A stretch of DNA of 64,000 bases, taken from NCBI GenBank assembly GCA_052161645.1, contig CP197414.1, one strand, 5' to 3'. Below are positions 42,173 through 51,447 of this stretch, piece after piece; the stretch's first letter is position 1; every line of letters begins with the position of its first letter. The notes beneath the pieces were generated by a model. That model worked only from the letters and a program-made list of their open reading frames with translations. It was not told where the DNA came from and searched no databases. The position numbers and the translations under genes are program-made. The stretch comes from Laterigemmans sp052161645 (GTDB lineage Bacteria; Planctomycetota; Planctomycetia; Pirellulales; Pirellulaceae).

Positions 42173-43450
42173 TTACCCGCCGATGACAGTTCGGCCGACC
42201 CATGGTTGCAAGACTTGGGGGACTCGCACCGTCCCATCCGCCTGTTGGTTATTTTCCAGCACGGCGATGATCGCGCGGCTGGTGGCGATGGCGGTGCCAT
42301 TGAGGGTATGCACCAGCTCGGTACCTTTTTGCCCGGTGGTTTTAAAACGCACGTTAAGGCGGCGCGATTGATAATCGGTGCAATTACTAGTGCTGGTGAC
42401 TTCGCCCCACTCGCCCGCTTCGCCGCGGCCCGGCATCCAAGCTTCCAAGTCATACTTGCGATAAGCCGGTCCGCCCAAATCGCCGGTCGCCGTATCGATC
42501 ACGCGATAAGGAATCTCCAAAGCATCGAACAGTTCACATTCGAGGCTGCGCATCTCTTCGTGCATGCTTTCACTGTGCTCGGGATGCGTGAAGGCGAACA
42601 TCTCGACTTTGCTGAATTGGTGGACGCGATAAAGTCCTCGCGAAGCGCGACCAGCCGCTCCCGCTTCGGTGCGAAAACAGTGACTCAGCCCGCACATTTT
42701 CAGCGGCAATTCGCTGGCGTCGAGCGTCTGACCTGCCAACATGCCGCCGAGGGTGATCTCGGCGGTGGCGATCAGGTTCAGTTCGGTGTTTTCAATGCTG
42801 TAGATTTGCGTTTCGGGACCACGTGGGGAAAAGCCGGTACCGTGCAGCACGCTGGTCAGCGCCAAATCGGGCGTGCTGACCGGGGTAAAGCCCCGATCGG
42901 CTAGAAAACTGACGGCAAACTGCTGCAGTGCCAGGTCGAGCCGGACAACATCTTTCTTCAGGAAGTAAAAACCAGCTCCGGCGACTCGGGCTCCCGCCTC
43001 GAAATCGATCCAGTCCCATTTTTCGCCCAGCTCCAGGTGGTCGAGCACCGGGAAATCAAAGCTCGGCTGAGGCGTTTTTCCCAAGCCCAATTCGACCGCG
43101 TCCTCCTCGCCACCGATAGGCGCGGCGGGGTGCGTCATGTTGGGAATCAATTTCTGAATCGCGGTGATTTCGTCGTCGAGGCGATCATGCAGTTGTTGGG
43201 CGGCGTCTTTGTCGGCCCGCAGTTGCCGCCCTTTTTCAATCATCGCTTGACGATCATCGGCCGATGCCGCTTTGCTGATGCCTTTGCTCGTTTCATTCGC
43301 CAGGCGATTCAACTCTTGAGCTTGCCGCAACGCTTCGAGCCGTTGGTTTTCCAACTCCAGCAATTGATCGATCGCCACCGTGACGCCGCGGCGTTGGCAG
43401 TTTTCTTGAACCAGCTGTGGATTCGCGGCAATGTACTTACGATCGAGCAT
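42173..43450 (-). CDS. serS: Serine-tRNA ligase
   Basis: The 425-residue product charges tRNA-Ser. It has the N-terminal coiled-coil arm (residues of about 27-100, with RLEALRQAQELNRLANETSK) that grips the long variable arm. The class II catalytic core follows: VSTPDLALTSVLHGTGFSP, CFRTEAGAAGRASRGLYRVH with motif 2, and motif 3 near LNGTAIATSRAIIAVLEN. The length is normal. It sits directly between thrS (9 bp upstream) and an aminotransferase gene, so two tRNA ligase genes are cotranscribed. Confidence 0.97.
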   Translation of the reverse strand: MLDRKYIAANPQLVQENCQRRGVTVAIDQLLELENQRLEALRQAQELNRLANETSKGISKAASADDRQAMIEKGRQLRADKDAAQQLHDRLDDEITAIQKLIPNMTHPAAPIGGEEDAVELGLGKTPQPSFDFPVLDHLELGEKWDWIDFEAGARVAGAGFYFLKKDVVRLDLALQQFAVSFLADRGFTPVSTPDLALTSVLHGTGFSPRGPETQIYSIENTELNLIATAEITLGGMLAGQTLDASELPLKMCGLSHCFRTEAGAAGRASRGLYRVHQFSKVEMFAFTHPEHSESMHEEMRSLECELFDALEIPYRVIDTATGDLGGPAYRKYDLEAWMPGRGEAGEWGEVTSTSNCTDYQSRRLNVRFKTTGQKGTELVHTLNGTAIATSRAIIAVLENNQQADGTVRVPQVLQPWVGRTVIGG

Positions 43451-43459
43451 CGGGGGAGA

Positions 43460-45652
43460 TCAACCTTCGAATAGTTCTGCGTCGGAGTCGTCAATTTGTG
43501 TGAACTGGCTCTTCACCACTTGTCGCACTTTACGTTCGCGGATTTCTGCCGTCAGGCGGGCGATGGCCGCGGCGGTCGGCAGGCTGCCGAGGTCACCATC
43601 GATCCGGTCGCGGAGGGCGACGTGTCCAGCTTCAGCCTCTTTGGGACCGACGACGGCCATGTAAGGTACCAACTCCAGCTGGGCATCTCGGATTTTGGCT
43701 TGCACCTTGCTGTTCCGCAGGTCGGTGGAGACTCGCAATCCGGCCTCTTCCAATTGATTGGCGACAGCCAGGGCATAGTCGGTAGTTTTTTCCGACAGCG
43801 GCAGCACACGAATCTGCTCGGGTGCCAACCAGAGTGGAAAAGCGCCCGCAAAGTGTTCGATCAGCATGCCGGTAAAGCGTTCCAGCGAGCCGAACGGCGC
43901 GCGGTGAATCATCACCGGTCGGTGACCGCGGTTGTCCGCTCCGGTGTATTCCAGCTTAAAACGATCGGGCAGGTTGTAGTCCAGCTGCACGGTTCCCAGC
44001 TGCCAGGAACGACCGATGCAGTCGCGGACCATAAAGTCGGCCTTGGGACCGTAGAACGCGGCTTCGCCCGGTTGTTCGTTGAACTCCAGCCCGGAATCTT
44101 CCAACACGCCCCGCAGCGCGCCCTCGGCGCGATCCCAGTTCTCGGGGCTGCCAACGTATTTATCGCTGTTGCGATCGCGGAGCGAAAGTTGCACGCGGTA
44201 GTCGGCAAAACCGACCGACTCCAACACGAATTTGGTTAATTCGATGGTGGCGCGGAACTCGGCTTCCACCTGCTCCGCGGTGCAGAAAATATGCGCGTCA
44301 TCTTGCGTCAAACCGCGGACCCGCAGCATGCCGTTCAGTTCGCCAGTCTGCTCATGCCGGTAAACCGTGCCGAACTCGAATAAACGCAGCGGCAACTGGC
44401 GATAGGATCGTGGCTGGGCGGCAAAAATTTGGCAGTGGTGCGGGCAGTTCATCGGTTTCAGCAAGTACCGCTCGTGCACGGTCTGCCAACGATGCAACAC
44501 TTCGCGACGATCCTCGGCGGAAGCAGACGGCTTATAGTCAGGCAACTCGACTCCCAACACCTCGGCAGCCGCCATCAACTTGTCTTCGCCGTCGCGATCC
44601 AAATTGCCCGCCTCCAACCGTCGGCTCCAGGCATCCAGCAAACCACCCGCGTCGCTGCCGTACAACGGTGCGAATTGGCTGTCACGGTAATAAGGAAAGT
44701 GGCCGCTGGTTTCGTACATTTCGACGCGACCGATGTGGGGACTGTACACCGGATCATATCCCCGGCGCAGCAGCTCGCCCCGCAAAAAATCCTCCAGCAT
44801 CACGCGGACGCGGGCCCCCTTGGGCAGCCACAGGCAGAGTCCCGGTCCGACTTCGGGAGTGATCGAGAAGAGCCCATGTTTTTTCCCCAGCACGCGATGG
44901 TCGCGGCGGCGGGCTTCTTCCAGTTGCTCGAGATAGGCTTTCAGCTCTTTCTTGTCGAAGAAAGCGGTCCCGTAGAGTCGTTGCAGCTGGCGGCCCGAGG
45001 CATCCCCTTTCCAATAAGCACCGGCCGTGCTCAGCACTTTGATCGCTTTGATAAAGCCGGCGTGGGGAATATGCGGACCACGGCAGAGGTCGACGAACTC
45101 GCCCTGACGGTAAAAGCTGACCGATTCTTGGTCGGCCAAACCGGTGCTGAGGTGTTCGACCTTCAGATCCTGAGCCATCTCCTCGCATAATTGGACGGCT
45201 TCTTCGCGAGGCAAAGAAAACCGCTCAAAAGGCTCTTTTTCCTTGATGATCTTGGCCATTTCGGCTTCGATCGCGGCAAAATCATCCTCGCCGATTCGCT
45301 CCGGAATGTCGAAGTCGTAATAGAACCCGCCGGAGGTGGTGGGACCAAAAGCGAGCGAGACTCCTTTATAGAGTCGCATCACGGCCCTCGCCATGACATG
45401 GGCCGCGGAGTGGCGGAGGACGTCGAGCGCGCTGCGATCGCGGGAAGTCAGCAACTTGAGGGGCAGCGGCTGAGTACCCGAGGCCAATTCGCCCAAAGGT
45501 AAATTGGCGTCGATGATTTTTCCGGCGACCTCGGCGGCCACCACGTTTCTGGCCAACCCCTCACTAATCCCGCTGGCCACATCCATGGCGGTCGTTGTGG
45601 CGGGGTGAGTTTGTAAAGCACCGTCGGGCAATTCAATGGTCACATCCGACAT
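43460..45652 (-). CDS. thrS: Threonine-tRNA ligase
   Basis: The product (about 730 residues) charges tRNA-Thr. The N-terminal TGS domain starts MSDVTIELPDGALQTHPATT. The editing domain carries RHSAAHVMARAVMRLY and later YRQGEFVDLCRGPHIPHAG. The class II core shows LKPMNCPHHCQIF, FGTVYRHEQTGELNGMLRVR and DDAHIFC, with the Cys/His zinc site. A C-terminal anticodon-binding domain (EQIRVLPLSEKTTDYALAVA) ends the protein. Bacterial ThrRS is usually about 640 residues; this one is longer, with inserted sequence near GGLLDAWSRRLEAG. I chose the ATG at 45652 because the TGS domain begins there; the upstream extension of the frame is Arg/Cys-rich and atypical. Confidence 0.96.
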   Translation of the reverse strand: MSDVTIELPDGALQTHPATTTAMDVASGISEGLARNVVAAEVAGKIIDANLPLGELASGTQPLPLKLLTSRDRSALDVLRHSAAHVMARAVMRLYKGVSLAFGPTTSGGFYYDFDIPERIGEDDFAAIEAEMAKIIKEKEPFERFSLPREEAVQLCEEMAQDLKVEHLSTGLADQESVSFYRQGEFVDLCRGPHIPHAGFIKAIKVLSTAGAYWKGDASGRQLQRLYGTAFFDKKELKAYLEQLEEARRRDHRVLGKKHGLFSITPEVGPGLCLWLPKGARVRVMLEDFLRGELLRRGYDPVYSPHIGRVEMYETSGHFPYYRDSQFAPLYGSDAGGLLDAWSRRLEAGNLDRDGEDKLMAAAEVLGVELPDYKPSASAEDRREVLHRWQTVHERYLLKPMNCPHHCQIFAAQPRSYRQLPLRLFEFGTVYRHEQTGELNGMLRVRGLTQDDAHIFCTAEQVEAEFRATIELTKFVLESVGFADYRVQLSLRDRNSDKYVGSPENWDRAEGALRGVLEDSGLEFNEQPGEAAFYGPKADFMVRDCIGRSWQLGTVQLDYNLPDRFKLEYTGADNRGHRPVMIHRAPFGSLERFTGMLIEHFAGAFPLWLAPEQIRVLPLSEKTTDYALAVANQLEEAGLRVSTDLRNSKVQAKIRDAQLELVPYMAVVGPKEAEAGHVALRDRIDGDLGSLPTAAAIARLTAEIRERKVRQVVKSQFTQIDDSDAELFEG

Positions 45653-45792
45653 GACAACGACATCCTTCCTGAAGAGGCAACAGCGGCGACGCCGACACAA
45701 ATGGCGTCGCACTCACTGTTAAGAATGTCGCCTGGTGGCCGCTTTCGTCAAGCGGGGTTTGCCGGCGGCGAGGTCAATTGCCAACGTCGCGA

Positions 45793-46563
45793 TCAATTGC
45801 CCGCTTTGGGAATCTCAAAAGTTGCCGCTGCGGGCTCCAAGTCGTGCTCGACGCTATCAATTGTGATCACCTGCTTTTGGCCCAACATCGAAATTTCACT
45901 CGACTTGGGATACTTGATGCCATCAATCTCTTTGTAGCCGGGAATCCGCGTCACGGTGGGAATTTTTCCTTGCGGAGTATCGACCGTCATCTCAGTTTGG
46001 ACCAACAAATTGGTTTTCACGTCGAAATAGCGAATTTGCTCGGCGCCACCCTGGGTTGTCAAGCTGACTTTCCAGCAGTCGCGGCCATCAATTTTTTCGT
46101 TACCGACGAGCTTGACAGACTTAAACGAGTCTCGCCAATTCAAATCGGAATTGAACTGCGCTTCCAACATGGCTGCTTCTTTCTCGCCTCCACTGAGGAT
46201 GCGTTCTCCGGTCACGGCGTTATTGTCATAGACCTGCTTGCCGTCGCAGATGCGGGTCATGGTGCCCAGCCCGGGAATCTCCATTTCCATGCGATAGAAA
46301 GCGGGTGCTTTTTGGGTGATCGTCATTCCCGCAGCCACCCCGGCGGCCGGCATACTGAAAGTCGCTTTAATGCGACGACTGGTTCGTTCCTTCAGCAAAT
46401 CCTTGCCACCAATGGCTTTGACATAGCCATCCATGACCGCTTCCCCGGTGGGCTGACCAGCAGCCTGATCTTGGGCGATGCCAGCTTGGGGCACGGCAAC
46501 AACAAGCGCTGCGGGAACAGCCAACAACAAGCCAAGCATCGTTTTCTGTAAATAGGTCTTCAT
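45793..46563 (-). CDS. LolA-like periplasmic outer-membrane lipoprotein-sorting family protein
   Basis: The 256-residue product has a signal peptide (MLGLLLAVPAALVVAVPQAGIA) and a half-barrel beta pattern seen in LolA/LolB-like and DUF-type outer-membrane lipoprotein sorting proteins: RIKATFSMPAAG, APAFYRMEMEIPGLG, TRICDGKQVYDNNAVTGERI, RYFDVKTNLLVQTEM and VTRIPGYKEIDGIKYPKS. The last motif is typical of proteins annotated as outer membrane lipoprotein-sorting proteins. The gene follows an S41 protease gene by 32 bp; the pair may act in envelope upkeep. A specific function cannot be assigned. Confidence 0.75.
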   Translation of the reverse strand: MKTYLQKTMLGLLLAVPAALVVAVPQAGIAQDQAAGQPTGEAVMDGYVKAIGGKDLLKERTSRRIKATFSMPAAGVAAGMTITQKAPAFYRMEMEIPGLGTMTRICDGKQVYDNNAVTGERILSGGEKEAAMLEAQFNSDLNWRDSFKSVKLVGNEKIDGRDCWKVSLTTQGGAEQIRYFDVKTNLLVQTEMTVDTPQGKIPTVTRIPGYKEIDGIKYPKSSEISMLGQKQVITIDSVEHDLEPAAATFEIPKAGN

Positions 46564-46595
46564 GAAAAGTTCGCTCTCGCATTTTAAGGAAAAAA

Positions 46596-48014
46596 TTACT
46601 CAGCATCCGCTGCCTGCAACAACCACCGCTTGGCTGCTTGCACATCTTGATCGATCCCCGCCGATAACTGCTGGCGATCGAGCACCACCAGTTCATCGGG
46701 AGTCACGCCGACACCTTCTAAGGCTTCGCCTTCGGGGAGCACAAAATTGGCAAAGGCATGCAGAAAACGATCGCCATTGGGCAAAATTTCGACGATCGAA
46801 GGGAGTGCCATGCCGGGGGTTGGACGACCAAAAATTCGGCAGCGACCATGAGCTTGCAAACCCCCGGGAAAGATTTCGGCGGTCGACATCGAACGCTCGT
46901 CAACGAGGATCGCCAGTGGTCCGCGAAAGCTTTTGGGACGACGAAAATAGACAAAGTTCAAGTTGCCTTGGCGGGTCTGCATTTGTCCCAAACTCTGCTG
47001 CTCCTCAATCGCAAACCAGCCGGCCAAGCCCATCGCCATGGCCCCCAAGCCACCGAGGTTGCCTCGCAAATCAATGATCATGCCTTTGGCGTCATGGTTG
47101 TTGGAGACGAATTCGCCGATCTGCTTAAGCAGCCTGGCAGGGTCCATAAACAAGTTAAAACGAATATAGCCGACCGCATCGTCCAGCATCTTCGTCTCCA
47201 ATTGGACCGTCATGGGCGGCAAGTTACCAAACTGGGTGACCTTCCCCGGCACCGCCACGGCTGTCATTTCGACAGTTTTCTCCCCACCGTCAACTGCTTT
47301 TAACGTTAATTTAACCGTTTCGCCTAGCTCTCCGCTGAGTTTGCTGGCGATCTTTTCGTAGACCGCTTGCTCGATCACGTCGGCGGGAATTTCGCCCGCG
47401 GCCGAAAGGTCTGTCACCTCTTCGATCGACTGCTCACCAATCGCAACAATCTCGCCGCCGGGGGACAGACCCGCTAAACTGGCTGGCGAATTTGGCTCCA
47501 CCGCCGTGATGATCGGCGCACCGGCCAAGAGGCGAAATTCAATTCCCGTCCAGCCGGACTCGGAGGCCTCATCGCCATTTTTTTCATAGAATTCCGCCGG
47601 AATCAGACCGAAGTGAGATTGATCCAATTTGCTCAGCAACTTCGTGGCAGCCTGGCGAATCACATCCCGATCGGCAGCCGCCTCCAAGCTGGGGCGGAGC
47701 TCGTCGCGAAAAGCTTGCCAGTCAATCCCTCCCAGTGTCGGATCCCAATGCGTATCGAGGACAATTTGCCCCACTGCGTCATAAGTCGCCAAATTGAGTT
47801 CCGCTTCGCTGAGGGACTCAGTTTTGGAGGGATTCTCAGCCGTTGCAGTCGAGCAGACGAAGGCCAAGGCGAAGGCGGAGGCGAACGCCACCAGCACCGC
47901 AACGCGTTGTGCCGGGTGGCGAAGCTGAAGGGATTCTGTGCATTTCCCGCGGGGAGCACGTGCTTGGGTTTCGACTCTCATTGCCGCGTCGACTCTTTTT
48001 TTGGGGAGGATCAT
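46596..48014 (-). CDS. S41-family (C-terminal processing-like) peptidase with PDZ domain
   Basis: The product (about 472 residues) has an N-terminal signal region (RVAVLVAFASAFALAFVCSTATA). An N-terminal helical segment follows (YDAVGQIVLDTHWDPTLGGIDW), then a PDZ domain (GAPIITAVEPNSPASLAGLSPG-GEIVAIG). The S41 catalytic domain shows VGYIRFNLF, GMIIDLRGNLGGLGAM, the nucleophile-region VDERSMSTAEIFPGGLQ, and GVGVTPDE at the end. The Ser in MSTAE is the likely nucleophile. Usual S41 members have a Lys four residues later in a SASEIxAxxxQ motif; here that position is not Lys, so activity is uncertain. Starts at 48038 (GTG) and 47981 (ATG) are also possible. Confidence 0.83.
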   Translation of the reverse strand: MILPKKRVDAAMRVETQARAPRGKCTESLQLRHPAQRVAVLVAFASAFALAFVCSTATAENPSKTESLSEAELNLATYDAVGQIVLDTHWDPTLGGIDWQAFRDELRPSLEAAADRDVIRQAATKLLSKLDQSHFGLIPAEFYEKNGDEASESGWTGIEFRLLAGAPIITAVEPNSPASLAGLSPGGEIVAIGEQSIEEVTDLSAAGEIPADVIEQAVYEKIASKLSGELGETVKLTLKAVDGGEKTVEMTAVAVPGKVTQFGNLPPMTVQLETKMLDDAVGYIRFNLFMDPARLLKQIGEFVSNNHDAKGMIIDLRGNLGGLGAMAMGLAGWFAIEEQQSLGQMQTRQGNLNFVYFRRPKSFRGPLAILVDERSMSTAEIFPGGLQAHGRCRIFGRPTPGMALPSIVEILPNGDRFLHAFANFVLPEGEALEGVGVTPDELVVLDRQQLSAGIDQDVQAAKRWLLQAADAE

Positions 48015-48111
48015 GATCAGGTATATTGCTTTGCACACTTACCTAGCCGAAAAAGGAGTCGATTCGGGGCGCGCCGCGTAAATTTTTTATTTATTTGCTG
48101 CGGATACCTGC

Positions 48112-48987
48112 TCAGCGGGCGATCCACACCGATTGATGGGCGTGACGTTGCACGTAGGCTGAGACGCTGCCGAGCAGCAAACGGGGCAGCAAGCTGCGGC
48201 CGGTGTTGCCGAGCACAATCAATTCGCTGCCGTTGGCTTTCGATTCCAGCACGATCGCCTCGCCGACGTGATCTGCCTTGACCACTTTCCCGCTGGCGTT
48301 GATGTTCGCCGCCTGCAATTGCTGCACGATTTCGTCGACGTTTTGCTGCGCATCTTGCCAGTCCTGTTTGACTTGTTCGTTGAGCAATTCCTCGCCTTCG
48401 CCCGGAAACAAGGGGAATAACGTGACCACGCCGAGCACTTGCACGTCGACCGTTTTGCGCCAGCCGAATTGCAAGAATTTTTCCAGAGCCTGCTTGGACG
48501 GCACGGAGCCGTCGTAGGCGATCGTGACTCGCAGGCGTTCAGCTGGGGGGGCATTCGCAGCCGCCGGCCTGACCGTCAACACGCCGCAGTTGGCGTGTCG
48601 CCCGACGTAGTCGCTGACACTCCCCAAGAGGATGCGGGCCACGGAGGAATGGCCCTTTGCGCCGAGCACGATCAGCTCGGCACCGATCGCTTCGGCGCGA
48701 TTCACAATCGCCTGTCCGGCGTGGCCGCTGGCCTTGTGTTGGTGCAGCGTGGCGGTCGAACCCTCAAAGCAATTGACTACTTTTGTGTAAGCCGCGTCCG
48801 CAGTGCTATTGAGTTGCTCCATGAATTCCGGTAACCAAGCCCTAGTAGATGTGCTGGAGCTTACGTCGGGCGTGTTAATCGTGGTCAATACCTCAATGTC
48901 GAGGGCCTCATGATGAGGCAGTCGGCAGAGGAATTCAGCCGCTTGATATGCACAGTCCGAGCCGTCAATCGCCAGTAATGTCTTCAC
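48112..48987 (-). CDS. Tandem universal stress protein (UspA family)
   Basis: The product (about 291 residues) holds two Usp domains. The first begins VKTLLAIDGSDCAYQAAEFL and has the ATP-binding motif GAKGHSSVARILLGSVSDYV. The second begins RLRVTIAYDGSVPSKQALE and ends LIVLGNTGRSLLPRLLLGSVSAYV. Both G-x2-G-x9-GSVS motifs are intact, so ATP binding is likely. I chose the GTG at 48985-48987 because it gives the standard UspA start; the longer frame is not UspA-like. The gene is divergent from the Mrp antiporter operon, and Usp proteins often sit beside ion-transport genes. Confidence 0.88.
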   Translation of the reverse strand: MKTLLAIDGSDCAYQAAEFLCRLPHHEALDIEVLTTINTPDVSSSTSTRAWLPEFMEQLNSTADAAYTKVVNCFEGSTATLHQHKASGHAGQAIVNRAEAIGAELIVLGAKGHSSVARILLGSVSDYVGRHANCGVLTVRPAAANAPPAERLRVTIAYDGSVPSKQALEKFLQFGWRKTVDVQVLGVVTLFPLFPGEGEELLNEQVKQDWQDAQQNVDEIVQQLQAANINASGKVVKADHVGEAIVLESKANGSELIVLGNTGRSLLPRLLLGSVSAYVQRHAHQSVWIAR

Positions 48988-49210
48988 CGCTGTCTCCGAA
49001 GGTTGAGTTTGGCTTGCCCTCGCGCCTGACAATAAGGGCACCCCGGCAAGTTGAGGTGTGCCCCACAAAATAGGCTGTGGGCCACTCATTATCCTTGGTG
49101 AAAATGGCGGAAATAGCAAGATGGCCGCCATGTGCGGGCTGCAGAAAAAAAACGTTCAACGCTAAGATTGAAGTGCAATTTTTTCGTTCCACTTGGCAGG
49201 GATCCAGAGT
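48988..49210. promoter_or_regulatory. Divergent promoter region between usp and mrp operon
   Basis: The 223-bp gap lies between the divergent stress-protein gene and the antiporter operon and should hold promoters for both. No operator or riboswitch-like structure was recognised. Confidence 0.4.
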
Positions 49211-49705
49211 GTGAAATACGCCTTTCCGTTATTCGTCGCTTTGGCGATCAACTGGCTGCTATGGTCAGGGCATTTCGACAATCTTTTTCTGCTCGGATTG
49301 GGCTTGCTTAGCTGTCTGTTCTGCACGCTCGTTGCCGGGCGAATGAAAATACTCGACGAAGAGGGGGTGCCGATTCGCTTTGGCATGAAACCCTTCACCA
49401 GCTACGGACCTTGGTTGACCAAGGAAGTGATCGTCAGCAACTTGCGAGTTTCCAAGATCGTGCTGTCGCGGAACATGGGGCTCCAGCGGCGTTTGGTGGA
49501 GGTACCCATTTCCGCCAAAACGGAACTGGGTAGAGTGTTGTTCGCCAACTCGACCACCCTGACTCCCGGCACCGTGACGGTCAAACTCGAAGCGGACACC
49601 GTGCTCGTGCACGCCCTCTGCCTGCCCGAGGACGAGGAAGCGCTCGAGGGAGAGATGGGCAGGCGAATTCGGGAGATGGAACCGAAAACGGGAGGCAAAG
49701 CATGA
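49211..49705 (+). CDS. mrpE: Mrp-type cation/H+ antiporter subunit E
   Basis: The 164-residue product has the MnhE/MrpE layout: two or more N-terminal membrane helices (FPLFVALAINWLLWSGHF, LFLLGLGLLSCLFCTLVAG) and a cytoplasmic domain with the family motif ANSTTLTPGTVTVKLEADTVLVHAL. I chose the GTG at 49211 because the sequence before it (TTG at 49193) lacks coding features. It is the first gene of the operon and overlaps mrpF by 4 bp. Confidence 0.93.
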   Translation: MKYAFPLFVALAINWLLWSGHFDNLFLLGLGLLSCLFCTLVAGRMKILDEEGVPIRFGMKPFTSYGPWLTKEVIVSNLRVSKIVLSRNMGLQRRLVEVPISAKTELGRVLFANSTTLTPGTVTVKLEADTVLVHALCLPEDEEALEGEMGRRIREMEPKTGGKA

Positions 49706-49983
49706 GCCTCGGTTTATATACCATCCCAGCACTGGCAATTTTGGTCACGATGTTGTTGGCGCTAATTCGCGCGATGCTTGGGCCGTCCGTGTTTGATCGC
49801 GTGTTGGCAATCAATATGTTTGGCACCAAGACGGTGTTGTTTATCGCCGTCGTCAGTTTCATGACCGGTCGCACCGACTTCCTGGACTTAGCCCTGCTCT
49901 ACACGCTGATGAATTTCATCGGCATGGTGGCGCTGCTGCGATTCACCGAGCACGGCACCTTCGGCGATGAGGTGGGTGGCTAA
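49702..49983 (+). CDS. mrpF: Mrp-type cation/H+ antiporter subunit F
   Basis: The 93-residue product has three membrane helices typical of MnhF/MrpF, with the conserved GPSVFDRVLAINMFGTKTV segment and DFLDLALLYTLMNFIGMVAL. It overlaps both neighbours (4 bp with mrpE, 1 bp with mrpG), indicating translational coupling. Confidence 0.94.
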   Translation: MSLGLYTIPALAILVTMLLALIRAMLGPSVFDRVLAINMFGTKTVLFIAVVSFMTGRTDFLDLALLYTLMNFIGMVALLRFTEHGTFGDEVGG

Positions 49984-50450
49984 TGGAGATTCCTCAGTTG
50001 ATCGAATGGATCTGTTTCATTGCCAGTTGGGGCTGCCTAGTCAGCGGAGCGGTATTCTCCCTGATCGGCGGGCTGGGCATTTTGCGACTTCCAGATTTCT
50101 ATTCGCGAATGCACGGCGGCGGCATCACCGATACGCTCGGCGCTGGATTGCTGATCGTCGGTCTGTTGTTCCAGGCTGACTCCTTTCCGGTGGGCTTTAA
50201 ACTAGTGGCGATTTTGTTTTTCCTCGCCGTGACCAGTCCCAGTTCGGGGCACGCCCTGGCACGCTCGGCGATGAGCCACGGTTTGCTGCCACAATTAGAC
50301 ACCCCGTTCAAGTCGCTGGCCACTTCCACCTCCGCAGATGCACCCGCCAGCTCCGCCGGGCCTGCACAGCAATCTGTCTCGGGCCAATCTGTCTCGGGCC
50401 AATCTGTCTCGGGCCAATCTGTCGATCCACCTGGAGGCAAGCCGACATGA
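49983..50450 (+). CDS. mrpG: Mrp-type cation/H+ antiporter subunit G with repeat-bearing tail
   Basis: The 155-residue product matches MnhG/MrpG: WGCLVSGAVFSLIGGLGILRLPDFYSRMHGGGITDTLGAGL (shown in the family order), then FKLVAILFFLAVTSPSSGHALARSA. The C-terminal tail of about 45 residues is Ser/Ala-rich and contains QSVSG repeated by a 15-bp tandem repeat (50370-50423, about 3.6 copies). This tail is absent in ordinary MrpG (about 100-120 residues). Confidence 0.93.
   Translation: MEIPQLIEWICFIASWGCLVSGAVFSLIGGLGILRLPDFYSRMHGGGITDTLGAGLLIVGLLFQADSFPVGFKLVAILFFLAVTSPSSGHALARSAMSHGLLPQLDTPFKSLATSTSADAPASSAGPAQQSVSGQSVSGQSVSGQSVDPPGGKPT
50370..50423 (+). repeat. 15-bp tandem repeat (3.6 copies) inside mrpG
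   Basis: The unit CAATCTGTCTCGGGC is repeated in frame three times plus nine bases and encodes QSVSG. Slippage-prone repeats like this may vary in copy number between strains. Confidence 0.9.
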
Positions 50451-51013
50451 TCGGAATTGATTTAATTGTCTTGGCGCTGTTGGCCACCACGGCGATCGCC
50501 GTGGCCAGGCTGCGCGATCTATGGGCGGCGGTGATGTTCACCGGCATCTATAGCTTTCTGTCAGCCAGCTGGATGCTGCTGCTCGACGCTCCCGACGTCT
50601 CCTTTACCGAAGCGGCTGTCGGTGCTGGCATCGCCACCGTGTTGATGCTCAGCACCCTGGCCCTCACCGGTAAAGAACAAAAACCGTTGCCACGATTTCC
50701 GATCCTGCCATTGCTGGTCGTCAGCGTGACAGGAGCAGCGCTGATTTACGGCACGCTCGATATGCCTCCGATCGGCAGTCCCGACGACCCGATCCACTTA
50801 TATCCCGATCCGGGCTTTGTGGAAAAATCGATGGACGATATGCACGGATTGCCAAACGTAGTGACATCGGTTTTGGCCAGCTATCGAGGCTACGACACGC
50901 TGGGTGAAACGACCGTCGTATTGACCGCCGGGATCGCCGTGTTGTTAATTCTCCGCGCCGTCGGCGAGACCAAAGCCACGAACCATTCACGCCTTAGCGA
51001 GTCAGGGCCATGA
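50447..51013 (+). CDS. Mrp antiporter MrpA C-terminal-like (MbhD/MbhE, DUF4040) subunit
   Basis: The 188-residue product corresponds to the C-terminal part of MrpA rather than a full MrpA. The DUF4040/MbhD portion reads LIVLALLATTAIAVARLRDL and DAPDVSFTEAAVGAGIATVL. The second half resembles MbhE, with PNVVTSVLASYRGYDTLGET before the last helix. In group-1 Mrp operons this piece is fused to the large NuoL-like MrpA; here it is separate, like MbhD/E in membrane-bound hydrogenases. It overlaps mrpG and mrpB by 4 bp each. Confidence 0.88.
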   Translation: MIGIDLIVLALLATTAIAVARLRDLWAAVMFTGIYSFLSASWMLLLDAPDVSFTEAAVGAGIATVLMLSTLALTGKEQKPLPRFPILPLLVVSVTGAALIYGTLDMPPIGSPDDPIHLYPDPGFVEKSMDDMHGLPNVVTSVLASYRGYDTLGETTVVLTAGIAVLLILRAVGETKATNHSRLSESGP

Positions 51014-51447
51014 AAGCATTCCCTATTATTCGCATCATTTCCAAACTGCTCATTCCTTACATCTTGTTGTTTGGATTGTATGTGCAGTTTCATGGCGACT
51101 ATGGACCAGGTGGCGGCTTTCAGGCAGGCGTCATTTTGGCGTCCGCCTTTATTCTGTATGGTCTCGTGTTTGGCTTGCAGGAAACTCGCAAAGTCTTTCC
51201 GCCGCGGGCTGTCGAGGTCTTTATGGCGCTCGGCGTCCTGCTCTATGCCGGAACGGGTGTGGCAACCATGTTGTTAGGTGGAAATTTCCTTGACTACGAT
51301 TACCTGGAACATCATTTCTACCCCACGATTCTGCCCACCGGTCAGCACCTGGGCATCTTTCTCGTGGAGATCGGTGTGGGGCTGACCGTGACGGCCGTGA
51401 TGACGATGATATTCTATACTTTTGCTGGCAGGAAACGGCTACTATGA
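51010..51447 (+). CDS. mrpB: Mrp-type cation/H+ antiporter subunit B
   Basis: The 145-residue product has four membrane helices and the MnhB motif YVQFHGDYGPGGGFQAGVIL, followed by a cytoplasmic turn and VEIGVGLTVTAVMTMIFYTF near the end. It overlaps its neighbours by 4 bp on each side. The length is normal for MnhB proteins. Confidence 0.94.
   Translation: MKAFPIIRIISKLLIPYILLFGLYVQFHGDYGPGGGFQAGVILASAFILYGLVFGLQETRKVFPPRAVEVFMALGVLLYAGTGVATMLLGGNFLDYDYLEHHFYPTILPTGQHLGIFLVEIGVGLTVTAVMTMIFYTFAGRKRLL

Noticed and set aside
42158..44239. Plus-strand frames at 42158-42904 and 43496-44239
   Set aside because: Both are antisense to serS and thrS, which have full family motifs.
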